A stretch of 64,000 nt of DNA from CAYRJD01 sp965205925. GTDB lineage: Bacteria; Actinomycetota; Acidimicrobiia; Acidimicrobiales; Poriferisodalaceae. A program made the translations under genes and the position numbers. A model generated the notes under the pieces. It ran no database searches, was not told the DNA's origin, and saw nothing but the letters and a program-made list of their open reading frames with translations. The stretch's first letter is position 1, and each line of letters starts with the position of its first letter. The stretch spans positions 868,001 to 932,000 of the forward strand of contig OZ242183.1 in the NCBI GenBank assembly GCA_965205925.1, given 5' to 3'. Positions 50,568 through 60,803 of this stretch are shown one piece after another.

Positions 50568-51749
50568 GTGGAATTCCGTCGCATCAATCAACTACCGCCT
50601 TACGTCTTCACGATTATTGACGGACTAAAAGCTGAGCGTCGCCGCGCAGGCGAAGACGTGATCGACCTGGGCTTCGGCAATCCAGATATCCCCTCACCGG
50701 ACTCTGCAGTGAACAAGCTGATCGAGTCTGTAAAAAATCCTCGAAACCATCGTTATTCCGCAAGCCGAGGGCTTCCTAACTTGCGCGCCGCTGTGAGTGC
50801 CCTTTACGAGCGCAACTGGGGAGTGCAACTAGATCCTGACACCGAGGTCATCAACACCATTGGTGCAAAAGAAGGACTCTCACATTTGATGTGGACTCTG
50901 CTCGAGCCAGGTGATGCCTGTCTGGTGCCGGCCCCTACCTATCCGATTCATATCTATGGCCCATTACTTACGGGGGCCTCAGTGCGAGAAGTGCCGCTTG
51001 GCACTGGACAAGATTTCATCGACAACTTGGTTGAGCGGTTCGAATATTCTTGGCCGCGCCCGCGAGTGATTGTCTTGTCGTTCCCGCACAACCCAACCAC
51101 TACCTGCGTTGATCTGGAGTTCATGCAACGTGTAGTCGATTTCGCACGTACGCATGAAGTACTGCTAGTGCACGATTTCGCCTATGCCGACCTTGGGTTT
51201 GACGGCTACTCACCACCGTCAATCATGCAGGCCGAAGGAGCAAAGGAAGTAGCGGTGGAGCTTTACAGCCTCACTAAGTCATTCTCAATGGCTGGTTGGC
51301 GAGTAGCGTTTTGTGTTGGCAATCCAGAGGCGATCGCAGCGCTTGCAAAACTAAAGAGCTATCTCGATTACGGCACATTTCAACCCGTTCAAATTGCTGC
51401 CACGGTTGCCATGAACGAAGATCACTCCTATCCCAAAGAAGTGCGGGGACAGTATCTGACTAGGCGCGACACTTTGGTGCGCGGTCTAAATCGGATTGGT
51501 TGGGCAGTGCAGCCTCCTAAGGGGACAATGTTTTTGTGGGCTCCAATTCCTGAGCCCTATGCAAATTTAGGATCTATCGAGTTCTGCAAATTGGCCGTAA
51601 ACAATGCCAACGTGGCGTTGTCGCCAGGCATTGGTTTCGGACCTGGAGGTGAAGGCTTTGTGCGGTTTGCACTGGTCGAAAACGAGCATCGCATCCGCCA
51701 AGCGGTCAGTCAGCTGCAAGAAGGCCTTGATCGTCTTAGCGAGACTTAG
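50568..51749 (+). CDS. alaC: Glutamate-pyruvate aminotransferase (AlaC-like)
   Basis: 393 residues, fold-type I aminotransferase. RRINQLPPYVFTIIDGLKAERRRAGEDVIDLGFGNPD matches AlaC; NTIGAKEGLSHLMW, LSFPHNPTTTCVDLEF, YSLTKSFSMAGWRVAF (PLP lysine) and RFALVENEHRIRQAV follow. It makes alanine from pyruvate and glutamate. GTG at 50568 has GGGAGA nearby. An LL-diaminopimelate aminotransferase is the closest alternative but its signature is weaker here. Confidence 0.9.
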   Translation: MEFRRINQLPPYVFTIIDGLKAERRRAGEDVIDLGFGNPDIPSPDSAVNKLIESVKNPRNHRYSASRGLPNLRAAVSALYERNWGVQLDPDTEVINTIGAKEGLSHLMWTLLEPGDACLVPAPTYPIHIYGPLLTGASVREVPLGTGQDFIDNLVERFEYSWPRPRVIVLSFPHNPTTTCVDLEFMQRVVDFARTHEVLLVHDFAYADLGFDGYSPPSIMQAEGAKEVAVELYSLTKSFSMAGWRVAFCVGNPEAIAALAKLKSYLDYGTFQPVQIAATVAMNEDHSYPKEVRGQYLTRRDTLVRGLNRIGWAVQPPKGTMFLWAPIPEPYANLGSIEFCKLAVNNANVALSPGIGFGPGGEGFVRFALVENEHRIRQAVSQLQEGLDRLSET

Positions 51750-51772
51750 ATAAGCCAGGCGCACTAGTGCCG

Positions 51773-53296
51773 CTAGCTAGCTGGTTGTACCCAGTTACGC
51801 GACCGCTCAACTGCTCGTAACCAGTCACCGAACAACGCATCAGCGTTAGCCCTGGTTGCTGTGGTTGTGTCTGGTTCGAATGCGCTGTCAAGTTGCCAGG
51901 CTTTGCGTAGCTCATCGGTTGATGACCAAACTCCCTGCGCTAAACCCGCCAACATGGCGGCCCCCACAGCAGTGGTTTGAGTGTTTTTAGGGCGACTGAC
52001 AGTTACGCCTAACTGATCGGCTTGCAGTTGCAGCAACATGTTCAGCGCAGCGGCACCTCCGTCGACACGTAACGCTGCAACGCGGTGTTTAGCCGCCTCA
52101 TGCATCAGGTCAACTACTGCGCGCACCTGCAGAGCGATTGATTCAACCACTGCGCGTGCGATCTGTGCTCGCCCGGAGCCGCGCGTCAACCCAATCAGCG
52201 TGGCGCGTGCATTTGGATCCCACCAGGGACTGCCAAGTCCCGTAAAGGCGGGCACAAAAAACACGCCTCCGTTGTCAGGCACCGATTCAGCCAACGGACC
52301 TACCTCAGCGGCCTCGGAAATAATTCCTAACTCATCGCGTAGCCATTGAATGGACGCACCAGCCGTGAAGATTGATCCTTCCAGAGCGTAAATCGGACTA
52401 TTGCTTGAGCTTGCTGCCAAGGTGGTCAACAGTCCGTCGGTTGGATTTGGGTAGATAGATCCCACATTCATCAACACAAACGACCCTGTCCCATAGGTCA
52501 CTTTGGTTTCACCTGGCTCAAAGCAGGTTTGCCCAAACAGAGCCGATTGTTGGTCTCCTGCTACACCACTCACCGGAATGCCCACTCCCAGAGCGGTGGT
52601 ATCTCCTGTTAGTGCTATCTGGCTCGACGAGGGGAACACTTCAGCTAGGCACTGGCGTGGAACGCTCAGCAGTTCGCAAAGCTCTTCGTCCCAGCCGTGG
52701 TTGGGAGAGCCAGGTGCTCCGATTCCAAAAAGCAACGTGCGAGAAGCGTTGGTGTAGTCGGTGCTAAGCGTTGGCGGCTCCGCCGCATCGCTAGATAATT
52801 TCCATAACAGCCAGCTATCGATTGTGCCAAGCGCTAAGTCCGACTCAGCGGGTAGCTCAACGTTGTGAACTAACCACTCCAACTTGGTTGCGCTGAAGTA
52901 AGGGTCGATTAGAAGTCCGGTGCGTTCTGTGATGGTCGGCTGCCAACCTTGCTCGATTAGTTCCCGGCAACGGTCAGCGGTGCGAGTGTCCTGCCAAACA
53001 ATCGCACGGTGAACTGGTTGACCAGTTGAGCGGTGCCACGCCACCACTGTCTCTCGTTGATTTGTGATTCCTACCGCAGCAACTGACTGGTTGAGCTCGT
53101 CCAATCGAACGCAAAGTTCCGACAAAGTCGCTACCACGGCTTGCCAGATTTCATTAGCGTCGTGCTCAATCCAGCCGGGTCGGGGGAAATACTGCGGAAA
53201 CTCGCGGTAGGCGTAACCCACCTCAACGCCAGTTTCATCAACGGCCATTGACCGCACTCCGGTAGTGCCCGCGTCAATGGACACCACAACCGCCAC
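51773..53296 (-). CDS. glpK: Glycerol kinase
   Basis: 507 residues, FGGY kinase. VVSIDAGTTGVRSMAVD (phosphate 1), RSTGQPVHRAIVWQDTRTADRC, SDYAV-type centre (LGTIDSWLLWKLS), GIPVSGVAGDQQSALFGQTCF and RVDGGAAALNMLLQLQADQLG. It phosphorylates glycerol to glycerol 3-phosphate. GTG start at 53296. No glpF or glpD is adjacent. Convergent with alaC across 23 bases, which contain a 10-bp palindrome GCACTAGTGC at 51761-51770. Confidence 0.95.
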   Translation of the reverse strand: MAVVVSIDAGTTGVRSMAVDETGVEVGYAYREFPQYFPRPGWIEHDANEIWQAVVATLSELCVRLDELNQSVAAVGITNQRETVVAWHRSTGQPVHRAIVWQDTRTADRCRELIEQGWQPTITERTGLLIDPYFSATKLEWLVHNVELPAESDLALGTIDSWLLWKLSSDAAEPPTLSTDYTNASRTLLFGIGAPGSPNHGWDEELCELLSVPRQCLAEVFPSSSQIALTGDTTALGVGIPVSGVAGDQQSALFGQTCFEPGETKVTYGTGSFVLMNVGSIYPNPTDGLLTTLAASSSNSPIYALEGSIFTAGASIQWLRDELGIISEAAEVGPLAESVPDNGGVFFVPAFTGLGSPWWDPNARATLIGLTRGSGRAQIARAVVESIALQVRAVVDLMHEAAKHRVAALRVDGGAAALNMLLQLQADQLGVTVSRPKNTQTTAVGAAMLAGLAQGVWSSTDELRKAWQLDSAFEPDTTTATRANADALFGDWLRAVERSRNWVQPAS

Positions 53297-53410
53297 GCCC
53301 GAACCGTAGTTGCATTACCTAGCTGCAATACAACAATGCCAGACAAGTGCTTGGATCGGCAGGCTCATTCACAATGGTTGGGTTAATGATTTGACGATGT
53401 TGGAGCGCCG

Positions 53411-54775
53411 TTGCGCTCTACCCTGCGCCTAGTGAGGATCCTCGTGGTCGGAGCAGGCGAGGTCGGCACCTACGTCGCAGGTCGACTTAGCCGTGAAGGC
53501 CACAACATCGTGGTTGTTGATAGCAACTCACAAGCCCTACTAAGTGTGTCTGACCAGCATGACGTGCTCACCGTGCGCGGAAATGCCAGCAACCCCAAGG
53601 TGATGCGAGAAGCCGGTCTGGACAAGGTCGACCTGCTGGTGGCCGTAACCGACAGTGATGAGGTGAACCTGCTTGCTTGTTTACAAGCCAAACAAGCCGG
53701 TGTCGAATCGACGGTGGCACGTATTGAAGACAGTGATTTGCGCGGCCGTGGAGGGCTTGCTATCCGCAAAGCCGTTGGCGCTGACTTGGTGCTAGATCCG
53801 GACGGACAAACCGCTGATTCCATTCACGAGCTACTCGTGTATAAAGGAGCTAGCGATATTTATGAGTTAGCCGGAGGAGAGGTTCTCGTGGTGGGCGCTC
53901 GGCTCACGGCAGATGCCCCACTGGTGGGTAAAAAAATAAGTGACATTGGTACCGACTATGAGCCGGAATGGGACTTTATTTTTGGTGCGCTAACGCGTGA
54001 TGGAGAAACCAGCGTTATGCGCCGTAATGTGACATTGCAGGCCAACGATCTGCTGCGTGTTGTCTGTCGCCAGCAGGGACGTTCCGAACTCATGCGGATA
54101 ATGGGTTTACATCGCGCAACCTTGCGTCGTGTGATGCTTTTGGGCGGTGGCCGAACACCCGAACGGCTCGCATCTCGATTGGTTGAGCGCGGTATCACGG
54201 TTGCCATTCTTGAACGCAGCGAAGAGCGCTGCAAAGCGCTCTCAGAAGGCAACCGTCACGCGCTTGTGCTGCACGGCGATATAACCGACATTGACGTGCT
54301 AAAGCGGGAAGACATCGGTAGCTATGACGCCGTTGTTGCTGCTACAGGAGAAGATGATGCCAACGTTTTAGCTTGTCTTTATGCAAAATCTGAGGGAGTG
54401 GGGGAGACAATTGCTGTGGTGCACCGCCTCTCGCTCTTGCATTTGCTCAAACAAGTAGGCATCGATGCGGCTATGTCACCGCGCACCGCTAGCGCTAACG
54501 GAGTTCTGCGACTAGTGCGTGGAGGTGTTGCTGCGGTGGGAACATTCTTAGAAGGCGACGTTGAGGTGTTAGAGCTAGAAGTCGCGCCTGGTAGTCGCGC
54601 AGATGACACGCAGGTGCGGGAGCTACATCTGACAGGGCATGTGTTGCTAGCGGCCATTATCCGTGACGGCAATGCTCGCATAGCCCGCGGCCACAGTCAG
54701 ATGCGAGCGCGCGACCATGTCGTGGTTTTCGTAACACCTCAACAAGTCGATGAGGTGAAGCGAGCTTTCGCTTGA
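53411..54775 (+). CDS. trkA: Trk potassium uptake regulator TrkA
   Basis: 454 residues with two RCK units. Each has an N-terminal Rossmann domain (RILVVGAGEVGTYVAGRLSRE and RRVMLLGGGRTPERLASRLVE) and a C-terminal RCK_C domain (about 140-225 and 370-454). TrkA binds NAD(H)/ATP and gates the TrkH channel. The start is TTG 53411, with GGAG 5 bases before; a GTG at 53432 is the alternative. The stop overlaps the first trkH start by 4 bases. Confidence 0.93.
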   Translation: MRSTLRLVRILVVGAGEVGTYVAGRLSREGHNIVVVDSNSQALLSVSDQHDVLTVRGNASNPKVMREAGLDKVDLLVAVTDSDEVNLLACLQAKQAGVESTVARIEDSDLRGRGGLAIRKAVGADLVLDPDGQTADSIHELLVYKGASDIYELAGGEVLVVGARLTADAPLVGKKISDIGTDYEPEWDFIFGALTRDGETSVMRRNVTLQANDLLRVVCRQQGRSELMRIMGLHRATLRRVMLLGGGRTPERLASRLVERGITVAILERSEERCKALSEGNRHALVLHGDITDIDVLKREDIGSYDAVVAATGEDDANVLACLYAKSEGVGETIAVVHRLSLLHLLKQVGIDAAMSPRTASANGVLRLVRGGVAAVGTFLEGDVEVLELEVAPGSRADDTQVRELHLTGHVLLAAIIRDGNARIARGHSQMRARDHVVVFVTPQQVDEVKRAFA

Positions 54776-56394
54776 GGCAGCCTCTCCAGGCATTTCGCTG
54801 GGCGGCAGATTTAGTAGGAGGCCTAGTTAGAGCCATCATTGACCGCACAAACCATTCGCGCGCAGTCTTGCTCCGCTGGGCTAAGGGGCCCCACGAATCG
54901 AGCTTGGCAGTAACCGCTGGACTGATTTGGATGTTGTCACCTCCGGTATTTGCGGTCGCAGCCATTTTTGACGTGTTACGCGGCGGCGATGATGCGTTGG
55001 CGTTGATCATTAGCGGTGCGGTTGTGGGGTTGTTGGGTGCTGTGACCGTCCGACTGTGTCGGCTTGAAGCCAATTTGACGGTGCGTCAGACTCTCACGGC
55101 ATTGGCGGTGAGTGTGCTGTCAGCCACCGGAGTGGTGATGGTGGCGCATTTTGCTACCGGTGCGGTTGCTTTGCGAAACTGGGATGTGGCTCTGGTTGAG
55201 GCAGCCGCCACGGTTACCGCTACCAATGCTTCGACGTTAGATGTGTCGCAAATACCTGAAGGCCTGCTGGCATTGCGTTCGTTGGGACAATGGCTTTCTG
55301 GCGCCGGATTTATCATCATGCTGGTAGGAGTGATGCAACACCTTGGCGTTGGGGGGCTTGATGCTGACGGCGGAGTTGCTACCCGATCAGCACGCAGATT
55401 GGCGCCACGCCAGGCCGAAAACATCTCTCGTCTTTTGCTGCTGTACTGCTTCTTGACGCTGCTGGTGGGAGTTGCCTACGCGGTGGCGGGCATGCCTGTT
55501 GTGGACGCGGGATTGCATGCTCTGACCACCATTTCGACTGGAGGGTTTTCGCCGCAGGCCGCATCCATCGGTTATTACGGCTCGTCGGCGATCGAGTGGA
55601 TAGCGATAGTTGGAATGATCGCAGGCGGTACAAGCTTGCCGCTGATGTTCTTAGCGATAAGGCGAGCCGATCCGCTCAGATTGTTTCGTAGCTATGAGTT
55701 CGGGGCATACATCGGATTGATTTCAGTGTGCTCTATTTGGCTAATGATGTTCGGACCCCAAGTCGTCAGCGACTCGGGCAGGCTTTCCACCACAGCAGTC
55801 CGTCACGCCGTTTTCATGTCGGCTTCGGCGGCATCGACTACGGGTTTCAGCGTCACGGATATAAGTGCTTTAGTCAGCGCTAGTGGTGTGGCATTAATAG
55901 CGGTGATGTTGGTCGGCGGCATGTCTGCGTCAATGTCAGGCGGATTCAAAGGTGTACGACTACTTACTTTGCTTTCGTATGTGCGCAGAGAACTACGACG
56001 TGCCACCTATCCACGTTTGACTGTCGCGATTCATTTACGCAGTTCAACGGTTTCTGAGAAGACGGTCAGCCGTATCACCGGGGAGCTACTGCTAGCAGCC
56101 TTGTTGGCTGCCCCTGCGGTCGTTTTGTTGAGTGCAAGCGGGCTTGATCCCGAAGGGGCATGGTCGTTTGTGGTGTCTTTGATGTCAAACGCGGGACCAG
56201 CCTTGGGTGCCGCAGGCCCTGACGGGCATCTGCAGGCGTTGGGAGTGGTCGGTCGCTTGACGTCTGCGACGTTGATGCTTATGGGACGAGTTTCTGTTAC
56301 AGCGGTGGTGGTGGCGGTGACCGTTTTGGTTTATCCGGCTACCTCAACTCTGGTACATCGTTTCCGTTCAGCCAAGGCGGATAGTCATGTTTAG
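54772..56394 (+). CDS. TrkH-type potassium channel subunit, first copy (altered filter)
   Basis: 540 residues with many hydrophobic segments. The four P-loops read AATVTATNASTLDV, ALTTISTGGFSPQ, SASAASTTGFSVT and SLMSNAGPALGAAGP. P2, P3 and P4 keep the filter glycine; P1 has Asn (TATN) in place of the conserved Gly. TTG start overlaps trkA (TTGA). With the normal trkH next door it may form a mixed dimer. TrkH transports potassium across the membrane. Confidence 0.88.
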   Translation: MRQPLQAFRWAADLVGGLVRAIIDRTNHSRAVLLRWAKGPHESSLAVTAGLIWMLSPPVFAVAAIFDVLRGGDDALALIISGAVVGLLGAVTVRLCRLEANLTVRQTLTALAVSVLSATGVVMVAHFATGAVALRNWDVALVEAAATVTATNASTLDVSQIPEGLLALRSLGQWLSGAGFIIMLVGVMQHLGVGGLDADGGVATRSARRLAPRQAENISRLLLLYCFLTLLVGVAYAVAGMPVVDAGLHALTTISTGGFSPQAASIGYYGSSAIEWIAIVGMIAGGTSLPLMFLAIRRADPLRLFRSYEFGAYIGLISVCSIWLMMFGPQVVSDSGRLSTTAVRHAVFMSASAASTTGFSVTDISALVSASGVALIAVMLVGGMSASMSGGFKGVRLLTLLSYVRRELRRATYPRLTVAIHLRSSTVSEKTVSRITGELLLAALLAAPAVVLLSASGLDPEGAWSFVVSLMSNAGPALGAAGPDGHLQALGVVGRLTSATLMLMGRVSVTAVVVAVTVLVYPATSTLVHRFRSAKADSHV

Positions 56395-56407
56395 ACAGGT
56401 GAGCTAG

Positions 56408-57895
56408 ATGTTTGGCATTCAGCGGCTTCGGTCGACACCGGTGCGAGTTGCAGGTTCGGCTTTGGTGGCGGTCAGTATTGGGATGGCCATTTCTGCGGTG
56501 GTAGCCGTGATTGACGGTGGATCTGGTGCTAACGCACTGTGGGTTTCTGCAGCTTTAACTGCGACGACCGGTGTGGTGATGCTGGTAAGCGCAAAGGTTT
56601 CACCACGTGCTGATGCACCACTTACTTATGCCGCGGTGGCATGGAGTTGGTTGGCGGCATCGATAGCTGGAGCGTTGCCTTTATTGCTAAGTGGAACTAT
56701 CAGCTGGACTCATTTTGATGACGCTTTGTTTGAATCCATTTCGGGCTTTACCTGCACGGGAGCCACCATCTTGACCAACCTTGACGCGGTGCCGCAAGGC
56801 GTTTTGTTTTTTAGATCAATGACGCAGTGGTTTGGTGGGATGGGCTTGATTGTGCTGGCGGTGGCGGTGTTGCCGGCTTTGCAGGTAGGTGGGCTGGAGT
56901 TGATAGCGAGTGAGGCTCCCGGCCCGACTGCTGACAGGCTGACTCCGCGAGTAAGTGAAACCGCTCGCCGTTTGTGGATGCTCTACGGCGGTGTGACGGT
57001 GCTAGTAGCAGGGGCGTTGCTGCTAGCTGGCCTTAGTCCGTTTGATTCCATAGCTCACGCCTTCTCAACGGTTGCTACGGGTGGCTTTTCAACGCACAAC
57101 GAGTCCGTTGCATTTTTTAACTCCTTCTCAGTTGAACTGATCTTGATGGCGGCGATGGTCGTGTGCGGTATGAACTTCACCTTGCACTGGCAGATGGTCA
57201 CGCGCGGCCGTAGCACATTTCGCGGCTACTCAGAACTGCGCTGGTATTTAGGAATTCTGCTCAGCGGCTTTTTTGTGTTACTGATGATTAACAGCAGCAC
57301 CTTGAGTTGGCTAGATAACTTTTCAGACTCGCTGTTTTATGCGATTTCGTTTGGAACCAGTACGGGCTTTGGCTCCAGCGATTACACCGCTTGGTTACCT
57401 GCAGCCCAGATGGTGATCTTGCTTCTAATGGTGGTGGGCGGTATGACTGGATCTACCACTGGCGGCATGAAAGTGCTTCGACTGCAACTTGTGGTGCGCT
57501 ATGTGGTGCGCGAGGTGATCAGGGCGCGGCACCCGCACGCAGTTCTGTCAATGCGAATAGGCAACATGACAGTGACAGAGCAGGTTGCGGCACGTGCTAT
57601 CGGGTTTGTATTGCTGTATGTGGGTCTCATCATCCTGGGAGGTATTGCGATTACGGCTTTGGGGTCAGACCCACTAACAGGTTTTAGCGGAGCGGTGTCG
57701 GCCATTGGCAACATGGGTCCCGCCTTGGGTGCGGCCGGGCCGCTTGATACGGCGTTGGAGTTTCCCCGTCTGGTTCGCCCGGTGCTCATGGCGTTGATGA
57801 TGTTCGGGAGGCTGGAAGTGTTCCCAGCGTTGTTGATGTTTGTGGCTGCTGGACGTGCGGTTGCTCGATCACGAACGGGTGCTATTGCTAGCTAG
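56408..57895 (+). CDS. trkH: TrkH-type potassium channel subunit, second copy (canonical filter)
   Basis: 495 residues. The four P-loops read SGFTCTGATILTN, AFSTVATGGFSTHN, SFGTSTGFGSSD and AIGNMGPALGAAGP, each with the filter glycine. Also FFRSMTQWFGGMGLIVLAVAVLPALQVGG, a TrkH hallmark. It starts 13 bases after the first copy. Only 2 bases separate its stop from the convergent YfhO-like gene. It is the most TrkH-like of the two. Confidence 0.93.
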   Translation: MFGIQRLRSTPVRVAGSALVAVSIGMAISAVVAVIDGGSGANALWVSAALTATTGVVMLVSAKVSPRADAPLTYAAVAWSWLAASIAGALPLLLSGTISWTHFDDALFESISGFTCTGATILTNLDAVPQGVLFFRSMTQWFGGMGLIVLAVAVLPALQVGGLELIASEAPGPTADRLTPRVSETARRLWMLYGGVTVLVAGALLLAGLSPFDSIAHAFSTVATGGFSTHNESVAFFNSFSVELILMAAMVVCGMNFTLHWQMVTRGRSTFRGYSELRWYLGILLSGFFVLLMINSSTLSWLDNFSDSLFYAISFGTSTGFGSSDYTAWLPAAQMVILLLMVVGGMTGSTTGGMKVLRLQLVVRYVVREVIRARHPHAVLSMRIGNMTVTEQVAARAIGFVLLYVGLIILGGIAITALGSDPLTGFSGAVSAIGNMGPALGAAGPLDTALEFPRLVRPVLMALMMFGRLEVFPALLMFVAAGRAVARSRTGAIAS

Positions 57896-57897
57896 CC

Positions 57898-60786
57898 CTA
57901 TGAGGCTTTTCTGCGCGCCAATAGTGGCCCAACAAATAGCGCTAGCAACACCAAGACGCTCAACGCAGAAATAGTAAGACCAAGGCTCAGACGCGGTGGG
58001 GAGTAAGTGAACTCAATTTTGCTGAGCCCGCCAGGTACTGCGACCGCTACTACGGCATGGTCAGCGTCAAGCACCTCGACCGATTCAGCGTTAACTGTGG
58101 CGTTCCAACCGTGCTGCATGGCATCAGCCACGACCACATAGCCAGGTCCGTCGGATCTGACCTCTATTTGTAACGTGTCAAACGTGTCGGCGACACTCAA
58201 AACTTGTCCGGTTGAGACACGCTGAGTATTTGGTCGAGGTAGCGGATCAGACAAAACAACTATCTCGCCCGGTAATCCTCCAGGTGAACCGACCGGTTGC
58301 GACAACACTTCCAGCCTTTGAGCTGGATTGGTTATTGACATTGCCAGCGGCGCAAATCTGACGCGCTTCAAGGCGTCAAGATTTTCCCAGATGGCAGCAC
58401 CGCTGACATGAGCCAAACGCATATTGTCAGCGTTGTTATTGGTGTTGTTGCCTGGACGCATGACAAACAATGCGAGCTCACCTTGTTGCGAAGTTCCCAA
58501 ACTAAAGACACCATCATCGGCTTCAAGCGAAACGGCAATCGTCATCTCGCCACCTGGAGCGATGTCTTCGCCTGCTACTGGAAGCCATGGCCAACCAACT
58601 CCCAGAGCGCCTGCGAGCCTTCTTTTGGAGGTGATTACCTGACCATCGGAAGTTGTTACGTCTACACGCATGTAAGCGCTGGTGTCGTTGGTAAGTAAGT
58701 CTTCGCTGAGATAAAATGACACTCCACGTAATGGCTCAGAGGGCACCGTGAGGCTGAGCGATTCACCGACCGGAACTCGAACATCCGAAATGGGGGCGGC
58801 ACCGGCTGTAATTGGCGTCTCGTTTGTAAGTTGAGCTGACACGCCAGCCGGTGGGATGTGCAGCGGGTTCACAATCCAACGAACAGCTAAGCGATCCAAG
58901 ATCGGCGACTGCATGCGCTGCTGATCAACAAAATCAAGAACTGTGAATGTGTCATTCCAATCTTCGGCCAACGGATCGACAGCTAAAAGCATGTCTCGCC
59001 AGGTAGGCCAGTGGAAGGAGTGACCAGAAACGGTTCGCAAGCCGTAGTAACCGGTGGTACCGCTGTACATCGTCAGATCATGGGTGGCTATGCGGTCGTC
59101 GGCTCCATTGTCAAACAAGAACTCATGTGCCGCGGTAGTGGGGTAGTGCAATTGCGGATCGGTGTTTGGCCACCAGGGCACCGCCAGCACGAGAATCTCT
59201 ACCGCTGCGATTAAGGCCACTACTGCCGGTGCGCTGTAACGGATGAACTTATGTTTACGCGCGAGCAGAGTCACGATTGCAACGACACTGGCCGCGACGA
59301 CGGCCAATAGAGCAGCTCGTCCGACCGCACCACCATGGTCGTGGTTGCGTTCGTCTGCACTGAAATGCCAAAACGCCACAACTGTGATTGCAAAAATGCC
59401 GAGCACCGTCACAGTCGATAGCGCTGCGAAACGCCATCTGTGACGGTCGCTATCTCTAAGGCGCGCTCTAAGTTTGTTTATCCAAGTAGCCCAACCGTTT
59501 TTGCCACGAGGATTCTGCACCACCGACGCAAGCCCGATTGCTGCGAGTACCGAGAGTAAAAACAAAAACACGGCTCTAAGACGTCCGATGCGGTTGCTGC
59601 CAATCACCGGCAGTTGTTGCGCCAGCACCAATAACGGGCCGCCGAAGTAGATCAGCATCACCACGCCAGTTGTCATAAGTGCCAACGTCGGTATTAACCA
59701 GCGTGGTAATGAGCGTGGTCTGCGTCGCACAAGCGCAACCGCAACCAATACCAAGGCACCTGCCCCTATGAAGGATTGAGTTTCGAAGTAGTTGTGTTTC
59801 GACTCAGTGCGATCCAAATCATAAGAACCGATCACATTTGGAACCGCAGTTGTTAAGAGCGCTGCGACGGGCAGGCGATCTTGACTGGTTTGATGGCGAT
59901 ACTCGGTGTCGACTGTTTCAATTTGAGCGCTGAATGGCGCTAACTGCCAGGCGGCTAAGCCAGCGCCGAGAATAGCCAGAGCACAGATCACGGTGAGATT
60001 TAGTCCAATCCTGAGCGCTTTTGTGCTGATCTTGGTTCGCGAACTGGTTTTGTGAATCGCCAGACTGCGAGCCACTACGTAGACGGCTAAAGCGCCCAGC
60101 ACAAAGAAAGTGACCGCAGGAAATCCTGCCAACAACATCACAGCCGTGATTACGGCTACCGCTCCGGCATAGCGCGCGGTGTTTTTGGCGTGACGTTGCT
60201 GGCGAGTAGCGATTAATCCTTCGGCGGCCCAAAACATCCACGGAATTAGTGCACCGATGTGGCTTTGTGGCCAGTTAGTCCAGAAGGTTTGAAATCCGTT
60301 AAAGGCGTAGATCAGACCACCGACCAACGCGACCGCATAGCCAATGTGGAGTCGCCGCAGAAACAACACCATGCCGCCAACTGCCAGTGCTAGCTCAAGC
60401 AATTTCCCTGCAGTCGGAGCGTGTTCGTCTGCCAGAAACAGAAATGGCAAGTTAAGCGGATCAAACGGTCCCGTGTTTGGTACTGATCCAAGCGGTACGC
60501 CGCCGGAGGGATACGGATTCCACTGAGCAAGATCGCCCTCGTTAGCGCGACCAAAGAACTGCACATGTGCCGGAAATCCAGAATCAACTGGATCGGTGCC
60601 AGTAATGGGCGTGATCTCAAAATCGGTTGGAACGGTTTCGCTCCATGGAGCGTGGTTGAACACGGTGTCCGATCGAATCAGGTACGTGCTGCCCCACAGG
60701 TTTGATCCAAGCGAAATGATCACGGTGGCAACGATGATCGCCAACACCGTGATGGCGGTCAGCTTGGCACGACGCGACTTATTCAA
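57898..60786 (-). CDS. YfhO-like large membrane protein
   Basis: 962 residues. The N-terminal two-thirds is a polytopic membrane region (YSRS-type first loop WSETVPTDFEITPITGTD, then about 11 hydrophobic segments) and the C-terminal part is a soluble beta-rich domain (about 620-920) ending with one more TM and a short basic tail (GPLLARRKAS). It fits the YfhO/DUF6541-like family of GT-C-fold lipid-linked sugar enzymes. Acceptor unknown. It is next to acyl-CoA carboxylase on the same strand. Confidence 0.85.
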   Translation of the reverse strand: MNKSRRAKLTAITVLAIIVATVIISLGSNLWGSTYLIRSDTVFNHAPWSETVPTDFEITPITGTDPVDSGFPAHVQFFGRANEGDLAQWNPYPSGGVPLGSVPNTGPFDPLNLPFLFLADEHAPTAGKLLELALAVGGMVLFLRRLHIGYAVALVGGLIYAFNGFQTFWTNWPQSHIGALIPWMFWAAEGLIATRQQRHAKNTARYAGAVAVITAVMLLAGFPAVTFFVLGALAVYVVARSLAIHKTSSRTKISTKALRIGLNLTVICALAILGAGLAAWQLAPFSAQIETVDTEYRHQTSQDRLPVAALLTTAVPNVIGSYDLDRTESKHNYFETQSFIGAGALVLVAVALVRRRPRSLPRWLIPTLALMTTGVVMLIYFGGPLLVLAQQLPVIGSNRIGRLRAVFLFLLSVLAAIGLASVVQNPRGKNGWATWINKLRARLRDSDRHRWRFAALSTVTVLGIFAITVVAFWHFSADERNHDHGGAVGRAALLAVVAASVVAIVTLLARKHKFIRYSAPAVVALIAAVEILVLAVPWWPNTDPQLHYPTTAAHEFLFDNGADDRIATHDLTMYSGTTGYYGLRTVSGHSFHWPTWRDMLLAVDPLAEDWNDTFTVLDFVDQQRMQSPILDRLAVRWIVNPLHIPPAGVSAQLTNETPITAGAAPISDVRVPVGESLSLTVPSEPLRGVSFYLSEDLLTNDTSAYMRVDVTTSDGQVITSKRRLAGALGVGWPWLPVAGEDIAPGGEMTIAVSLEADDGVFSLGTSQQGELALFVMRPGNNTNNNADNMRLAHVSGAAIWENLDALKRVRFAPLAMSITNPAQRLEVLSQPVGSPGGLPGEIVVLSDPLPRPNTQRVSTGQVLSVADTFDTLQIEVRSDGPGYVVVADAMQHGWNATVNAESVEVLDADHAVVAVAVPGGLSKIEFTYSPPRLSLGLTISALSVLVLLALFVGPLLARRKAS

Positions 60787-60803
60787 GGCTTCTTCAAATT
60801 GTG

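Noticed and set aside
51761..51770. GCACTAGTGC as a terminator or regulator site between alaC and glpK
   Set aside because: It is a perfect 10-bp palindrome without a loop or T run and may arise by chance; no second copy was seen.
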